From Toxonevra muliebris (taxonomy: Eukaryota > Arthropoda > Insecta > Diptera > Pallopteridae), in NCBI GenBank assembly GCA_963691655.1, contig OY829327.1, positions 64,368,079 through 64,432,078 on the forward strand: 64,000 bases of DNA. Direction: 5' to 3'. How positions within the stretch are numbered: the first letter of the stretch is position 1; every line of letters starts with the position of its first letter. Both the position numbers and the translations under genes were made by a program. Positions 58,462 through 64,000 of the stretch are shown here, piece after piece. The notes under the pieces were generated by a model. That model worked only from the letters and a program-made list of their open reading frames with translations. It made no database searches and had not been told where the DNA came from.

Positions 58462-58862
58462 TTAACCCTGGAAGGACATGCTTCGTCGAATCGACGACGC
58501 ATGTTTATGTTTTACAGTTTTTCTTTCTAAATGTTGTTTATATTCGGCTGGTTTTCATACAGCGCCAGTCGTGGGCAAGCTGTTGCTGTGTGCAGAAGTT
58601 CAACTGAATATACGTTATGAAAGTATGATTTTTTAAATGTGAGTCGTCGAAACGACAAAGCATGACCTTTGTGTAACTTTGTGTTTATTATGTTATAGTT
58701 TTTGTTGTTGGAATGCGAAATGAGCACGATAAAGTAATTGAATGATCAGGAAACTGAAAAATTTCGTGTTGATGAGTGACGAAGAGCACCAACCGGACAG
58801 AGGAGGTTCAAAATGAAAGTTTGGAAGATGCAAGTTTGTCAATGGAGGCATCCGATTTAGAC

Positions 58863-59722
58863 TAAAACGATGTGCCTCTATGTAGAGGTATGTCATTATT
58901 AAAGGCAAAGTCGAAAATAATTTCGTTAACCTTTAACTATGGAGGTGAATTTTTTACCTTTTAACTTTACTAAAAAATTTTAGTAAAAAAAGATTTTTTG
59001 ATAATTATTTGTTCTTTGAAAACAAGCATTTTTAATAAAAAAATAAATCTAAAATTTGAAATCTTTTTTTTTAAGTTCAACAAAAAACTGGCACTTTATT
59101 TCACAAGGTGGAGTAAAATTTACCACCACCTCCACAGATAAAGGTTAATCACATTCATTATACACAAACAAACAACCATAAAATGTATGTGCAAAAAGCA
59201 AAATCATGGAAAAAATATTGTGTATCAAGTTCGAGGACCGATTCGGGAATGCAAAAATATTACTGAATATTTTCGAATATTAAATATGACTTTTGTAAAT
59301 AGCTATGTCAATTATGCTCACAACATGTTTTAAATAAAACAAAAGCCCCCCAATCGAATTTGTTTTCTAAAAAATATCTGTCTTTGTCGAAAGCCAATTA
59401 ACTTTGACTACGTCGGTGCAAATAATATTAAAAATGTAATGTCGACTGATTATGAGAATACTGAACAAATAAATCCTGAAAAAATTGAATGATTTGTGCC
59501 ATTTGTCCCTCTTCTAAGCGACGAATGACAAAATCGTCCTGTTCAAAATGTAATTAAAGCTTGTGCGAGAAGCACAAAATAGAGCTGTGCCTCTTGTATA
59601 TAATGAATTTTGATTCTCATGAAAACTCGTTCCTTTTTATTTCAGTATATTACTTTTAAGATGCAAACTCATTTGATGAATTATTATATGTGCCTTAATT
59701 TATTTTTTTTTGTACTTAAATA
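58863..59722. other. Interior of the piggyBac-like element
   Basis: Contains the 215-bp TTAA MITE and decayed coding-like pieces (for example a stretch near 59490-59560). No intact transposase domain. Confidence 0.4.
58930..59144. mobile_element. TTAA-flanked MITE
   Basis: TTAA at 58926-58929 and 59145-59148. Termini CCTTTAACTATGGAGGTG and, read inward from the right, CCTTTATCTGTGGAGGTG. 215 bp, AT-rich, no ORF; piggyBac-type by duplication. Confidence 0.75.
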
Positions 59723-60903
59723 CAGGGTGACAATCGTAAAGTGACGCACACATTTCAGCAGTTATTTTCAAAAGGACGTACTTCCATTAAGTACAATTAA
59801 GTGTTAACATTGCTGAATATATAAGCATTCATTTGAACCCCACCTCATTCAATATAACCTCTTTTAGCCTGCACACATGCCTTCAATCGATCCGGAAATC
59901 GTAGGACTGTTCGCCGCAGGACTTCATGATCAATTTCAGTCCAGGCTTTCTCTAATGAATTTGTCAGCGACTCCAGACTGTGGTGTTGAGATGCACAAGC
60001 CTTACTCTCTAAAAACCTCAAATAGAGTAATCCATTGGATTCAAGTCTGGGGAGTATGGTGGCCATTCTTGAGATGTTATGAATCCAGAAAAATTGTCTT
60101 TTATCCATGTTTGCGTTAATTTTGCCATGTGGGAAGGTGCAGAATCTTGCTGGAAAGTCCAGTTTTCATTTCCAAATGTATCTTGGGCCCAGGGAAGAAC
60201 ATGTTCATTTAAAATGCTCCGATAAACAACCTGGTCAATTTTAACACCCTCTTCAACGAATATTAGAGGGGTTCTGGCATTAGCGGAAACTCCAGCCCAT
60301 ACCATAACGGAAGCTGGCTTTTGAACTCAAGATTAAACAAGATATTTTCAACATTTTTTAACTCGGAGGAGCGTAGCAACGCCTTGCATCTTTGCAGTCG
60401 CAAATCTTTCTTTTTTTTGTGTCAGCTTTTCGGAGTTCGTACGGCTTAAGGTTAAGCTTTGATTTTGCAATGATTCGCACTGTTGCACGGTTTACTCCCA
60501 CTTCCTTAGCGGCTTTTCTCATTGAGCGCCTTGGATTTCGCTTGATTCGTTTACGAATTTTTTCTGTTAAACCAGTAGTGGCAACTGTTGAAAATTTTCC
60601 CCGGTCTCTATCTCTAAAACAATCAGTTTCATTATATCGAATAATATCTCGTACGACTTGACAAATTTAAAGCCTTTGCAATTTGACGGCTACTATAATT
60701 TGCCAAATGAAATTTCATAATTTCACGACGAATATTTTCCTTGTCCATTTTTATGGAAATTTCAAAATGTAATAACAAAAATTCAAATGAAATTAAAAGC
60801 AAAGCCAATGATGAATGAATTTGTTTTTTAAATTAAAGTAACGGTAAATGGCAAAGATTGCTGCAGAGTATTAAACTTGCGTCACTTTACAATTGTCACC
60901 CTG
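59723..60903 (-). mobile_element. maT-like (DD37D) transposon, copy 2
   Basis: TA flanks (59721-59722, 60904-60905). Both TIRs present: CAGGGTGACAATCGTAAAGT and, from the other end, CAGGGTGACAATTGTAAAGT, each continuing GACGCA. Opposite orientation to copy 1 and 150 bp longer. Confidence 0.9.
59845..60750 (-). pseudogene. maT transposase, copy 2, frameshifted
   Basis: Same protein as copy 1, minus strand, starting MDKENIRREIMKFHLANYSS at about 60750. It carries the same frame loss after LNLSSRT as copy 1, then HTH 2, a damaged FTDEK region (about 60340), MVWAGVSANARTPLIF, FQQDSAPSHMAKL and PPYSPDLNPMDYSI. A further frameshift at about 60018 leads to the true C-terminus ESLTNSLEKAWTEIDHEVLR then RLKACVQAKRGYIE. 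Inactive. Confidence 0.85.
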
Positions 60904-61154
60904 TATACAGCGTTTTGTAAAACAAGCCTAATGAACTAAACCTGTGAAAATTTAATTTATAAATAAATATTATTAACAAAAAATGTCTGTTGTTGTTTTT
61001 CCATATGCTAAATTAACCAAATAATGGAAAACAATCAACTATCCAAGTTGTTGATGTATAGCTCATGTGTATGACCACTTTGAATAATGCCGTCGTCTTT
61101 TCGACGAGTCATGACCTTTATGTATAAAAAATAAGCATGTACTTCCAGGGTTAA

Positions 61155-61767
61155 GAAATATCAACAGAGCAACCAGAAAAATCAAAATTTTCGTACACAA
61201 GTTGTCTTAGCACAACACAACATGCACCTACGCTCTGTATGCAATAACGTCAGTCCCATATGCAGTTGAAAAAGTGCTTAACAGACTACAGGAAGCGAAT
61301 ATCATCACACACTCAGATTGGGCAGCACCTATAGTAGCACCTATAGTACGCAAAGCTAATAATAAAATTCGAATTTGTACTGACTACTCCACAGGTGTCG
61401 AAATCAATATCCATAACCGCACGCAGACGAGATATTTGCTAAGATGTCACAATGCAAATTCTTTAGCAAAATCGATCTGATGCATATCTGCAGTTCGAAG
61501 TCAATGACGAATCAAAAAAGGTCCTCGCTATCAACACATATCAAGGTCTCTTTTTGTTCAACCGCTTATCACCTGGAGTAACATCGGCACCAGGCTCGAT
61601 CCAAAAAGCGATGGAAACTATTCTCAGTGGTCTTGAAGGGGCTATTGCATATCTAGACGACGCCATCATTGCAACGTCTACGATAGAACAAAATTATAAA
61701 TTAGTTATGAAAGTTATGCAACGTTTTGAAGAACACGGTCTCACCATCAATCACATGAACCATTAGA
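61155..61767 (+). pseudogene. Ty3 reverse transcriptase remnant
   Basis: After the piggyBac right end, gag-like residue leads to EKVLNRLQEANIITHSDWAA and KIRICTDYSTGVE (RT palm A aspartate), a frameshift near 61480, then FLFNRLSPGVTSAPGSIQKA and GAIAYLDDAIIATS (palm C, YLDD). The protein breaks off after EEHGLTINH, so thumb, connection and RNase H are missing. Confidence 0.75.
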
Positions 61768-62400
61768 ACGAATACATATAAATATCGCAGGACCCGTTCG
61801 TGACAATACCACTTGATCATGGTGGACGCGTACTCAAAATGGCCAGAAGTAGCACAAACAACTTCAATTTCTTCAAATGAAATAATCAATCATTTACATG
61901 AATTCATAAGCTGATATGACCAGCCAAAAACAATAGTATCGGACAACGGCACACAATTCGTAAGTGCAAGGAGAGCGGGATACACCACATTCTGGGACAG
62001 AACGCTTCGTTGATACATTGAAAAGAGCGTTAGTTAAAGCTTATGGCGAATATAATACAAATGATAAATTAAACCTTCAGGTATCTATTTCACAATACCG
62101 TGCCACTCCAAATCCAAGTGCGCCAGAAGGGAAGTCACCATCGGAAAGCTTCATTGGAAGAAAATTATCTACACAACTCGATCTCCTTAAACATCAGGTT
62201 ACTCCATCAACAGAAAAGAATACATCCATAGAACAAGCATTCAATAAAAAGTATAGTGCAGTATCGCGTAGCTTTAAGCAGAGAGACAAGGTATTTGCTA
62301 AAGTATTTCAACAAAACAAAATGATGTGGTGCCCCGGTACAATCATCTGGATCAGTTGGATCTGTGTTGTACAGCGTACTCATCGAACCCAGCCGACGTA
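61768..62400 (+). pseudogene. Ty3 integrase remnant
   Basis: Directly after the RT, frames give LERIHINIAGPV, MVDAYSKWPEVAQTTSISS and TIVSDNGTQFVSA (core aspartates). A further frame (61964-62401) gives TERFVDTLKRALVKAYGEYN, SISQYRATPNPSAPEGKSPS and RDKVFAKVFQQNKMMWCPGT, the end of the core and C-terminal domain. The zinc-binding N-terminal domain is deleted together with RNase H. Confidence 0.8.
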
Positions 62401-62616
62401 AAGACTTAATACGTTCGCATGCAAACCAATTACGAATGCGTTTCCACAATAACGATACAATTATCCGGAAGCCATCAACAACAGTCAGCATCAAGTTAAT
62501 AATGAACACTGCGAGACGAGTCATCAGTCTTCATCATTATCAAACACTAATCGACATCAACGTAGATCCGCAAGACATCGTAGGCGACCGCAGCGTTTCA
62601 TTTAAACAACAAGGGA

Positions 62617-62928
62617 TGTTGGTATCACCACAATACTCATCAATGTGGCAATGCCAAAACACATAATATAATATATTCATAATTACAGAGAGTCAGTCAT
62701 CGTTTCATGTTCCTGAGCATCGGTCGACATTTTTATCATCAGCATCTTCGCTGCGTATTAATATTATCATTTCCGAAACGGCCGTCTGATTTGCCCGTCT
62801 CTATATACATTGTTGTGGTGATGACTACATTTGTTCATTAACCTGTTTATATATAACTTCAAATTATCATTTATCTTCTAAACTTTAAGTTATTGTAATT
62901 ATACTCTTTTAAAGTATGTGTTATGACA
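62617..62928 (+). repeat. Ty3 3' LTR
   Basis: Starts TGTTGGTATCACCACAATAC after a short purine tract (ACAACAAGGGA), and ends TTATGACA, followed by GAATG. It holds the 99 bp missing from the 5' LTR (CCGAAACGGCCGTCTGATTT region). Confidence 0.8.
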
Positions 62929-63079
62929 GAATGTATATGCAAAGATTTGGTATTTGTTTATTCTATTTCTTGTTTTAATTAAATTTTTTACATTTCCCGC
63001 ATGACATATGCAATTCGCACGACTTTTAGTGTTAATCAAATCTGGAAATTTATTGACATATTGTTTGTTTCGGCTTATA

Positions 63080-63284
63080 ACTAATTCCCGAAGCTGTTGG
63101 CTTGAAGAGGAGAAGTCATCAACAATGCATTCGACTTGACCGTGTCGTCCATTGTATTGCTGCAGGACCAGATGGTTCCCGTAGGAGATGCAAACATTGC
63201 CACAATCATACAAAATACATAAACACAAAATGCTATGTATCATCCTTTTCAAAATGCTTCCAAAACACCCACTCCAAACAATAG
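63080..63284 (+). pseudogene. piggyBac-type C-terminal cysteine-rich domain
   Basis: Plus frame RVVHCIAAGPDGSRRRCKHC then KYINTKCYVSSFSKCFQNTH, giving Cys-Cys...Cys...Cys-Cys-x-His spacing like the C-terminal cysteine-rich domain of piggyBac transposases, which binds the terminal repeats. Ends with TAG at 63282. The catalytic domain is not found upstream; the Ty3 element occupies that side. The minus-strand frame over the same bases looks like a shadow. Assignment is moderate. Confidence 0.5.
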
Positions 63285-63889
63285 TTTTGAGATCAGTAAA
63301 TTTTTCGAACGTTTTTGTTTTTACTTTTTTGTCAATAATAAATTAAAAACTATTTTTTTTTACCATGAATTAACTGCGTACTTACTAAAAATACATGTTA
63401 AAACAATTACAATTAGAAATTTAATTACTTTTTCAGTCCAACAATAAAAACACAAACTTTTAAATTTTAGCCAAAAGTAAACTCTTTAACTGACAGTGGT
63501 GCGTGTTCGCACTACTTTGCCCCGCCTATACCTAGGCAGGTACGAAAAAAAAATCTTTCATGTTTGATTATCTATATCTTCCCTTAAAAGGAAATTGAAA
63601 TATTCTCAGTATTTCTATGCATGTCAATTAATGGGTTAATGAGTTAAGTAATAATTATTACAGTTGTTCTAATATATATATGTGGAACAATCTTAATGAA
63701 ATTTTACACTTAGAGCGCTTATTCAAAAAAAATAACTTTTGGTTTCCAATTTCAATCTCAAATTAGAGTCCCAGAGAGGTCAAATAGGTGGTCTTGAGAA
63801 CAAGCTGGAAAGCGCGTCGTTCAATCTTAATTTAATTTGGCATGATGAATTTTTAGCCTATATTATATAAAATCACACTTATGTATATT
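63285..63889. other. Unassigned sequence near the right edge
   Basis: At 63488 TTAACTGACAGTGGTGCGTG resembles the terminus of the MITE at 38522 after a TTAA; no matching partner end is clear. The rest shows nothing. Confidence 0.35.
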
Positions 63890-64000
63890 ACACCCAGAAA
63901 AATACCCATCTCTAGAACAAAGAAAAAGTTTCCTCAATTTATATCCACGAAAATTTCTCTCGTTTATGTACATTTTTCTCAAAATGAAGAAAAATGTGCT
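63890..64000 (+). repeat. Dispersed repeat, copy 2 (runs off the edge)
   Basis: Matches 31126-31240 (CACCCAGAAAAATACCCATC and on). Possibly the start of a longer element cut by the window end. Confidence 0.6.

Larger units (their letters stand above)
58466..61150 (+). mobile_element. piggyBac-like element with nested MITE and maT
   Basis: TTAA lies on each side (58462-58465, 61151-61154). Left terminus CCCTGGAAGGACATGC, right terminus GCATGTACTTCCAGGG. The subterminal sequence includes TCGTCGAATCGACGACGCAT on the left and a related CGTCGTCTTTTCGACGAGTC on the right. An acidic start (LMSDEEHQPDRGG, about 58770-58810, then SLEDASLSMEASDLD in another frame) resembles a piggyBac transposase N-terminus; the rest is decayed or deleted. 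Without the maT it is about 1.5 kb. Confidence 0.8.
48389..62928 (+). mobile_element. Ty3/gypsy LTR retrotransposon, expanded by nested insertions
   Basis: Similar LTRs occur at 48389-48581 and 62617-62928. The 5 bp before the first (48384-48388) and after the second (62929-62933) are both GAATG, so they bound one insertion. Own sequence: leader (48582-48770), gag (57440-58461), a short gag/pol segment after 61155, RT and integrase remnants (61262-62400). The rest is nested: two LINEs, a LINE tail, and a piggyBac-like element that holds a TTAA MITE and a maT. Pol has lost RNase H. Confidence 0.85.

Noticed and set aside
60392..60661. Plus-strand ORF over maT copy 2
   Set aside because: Antisense shadow of the transposase; copy 1 has the matching antisense frame.
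62899..63252. 117-codon minus-strand ORF
   Set aside because: Overlaps the plus-strand cysteine-rich frame, which has meaningful Cys/His spacing; the minus frame has none.

Overview
This window reads as eukaryotic, AT-rich, insect DNA. The repeat families present (LOA with a DUF4780 ORF1, jockey/CR1-type LINEs, BEL/Pao and Ty3 LTR elements, mariner, DD37D maT, piggyBac, hAT MITEs, a foldback element, a tRNA-derived SINE) point to a fly. A higher dipteran such as a tephritid would fit, but this is inferred from repeat families only. I find no host protein-coding gene I can name. Almost every recognisable coding stretch is a transposable element (TE) gene, mostly broken by stops, frameshifts, deletions and later insertions.

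Layout. 1-3.4 kb: minus-strand LOA LINE running off the left edge. 3.7-4.1 kb: transposase remnant. 5.98-6.5 and 11.4-11.9 kb: two copies of a short inverted-repeat element. 6.56-7.48, 20.64-21.47 and 24.5-25.28 kb: three copies of one hAT-type MITE, two of them with perfect 8-bp target duplications. 8.05-10.81 kb: a large foldback element with arms of about 1 kb. 12.2-12.8 kb: a SINE inside a MITE. 13.0-13.6 kb: jockey 3' fragment. 14.2-15.3 kb: BEL/Pao fragment. 15.8-20.6 kb: minus-strand LINE carrying a mariner and an unclassified TA-inserted element. 25.3-26.0 kb: palindromic element. 28.6-29.3 kb: another hAT element. 32.1-36.6 kb: a second minus-strand LINE of the same general type, with a clean hAT insertion. 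36.6-38.1 kb: LOA fragment and GC-rich tract.

38.9-48.2 kb is an LTR-bounded BEL/Pao unit with a tRNA-Tyr primer site, gag, protease, RT, RNase H and integrase remnants, a maT insertion and, oddly, a second gag zinc-knuckle block beside the 3' LTR. 48.4-62.9 kb is one Ty3/gypsy element: its two LTRs are 14 kb apart but share the 5-bp flank GAATG. Inside it lie a nearly intact CR1/jockey-group LINE, a second decayed LINE, a LINE tail, and a TTAA-flanked piggyBac-like element that holds a TTAA MITE and a maT copy. A piggyBac C-terminal cysteine-rich domain follows at 63.1 kb.

The window is best read as a TE graveyard, probably heterochromatic or intergenic. Its value is the nesting order, which exact target-site duplications (TSDs) date by layer, and several families (foldback, TA-inserted 948-bp element, palindromic MITEs, SINE) that I cannot match to named elements.
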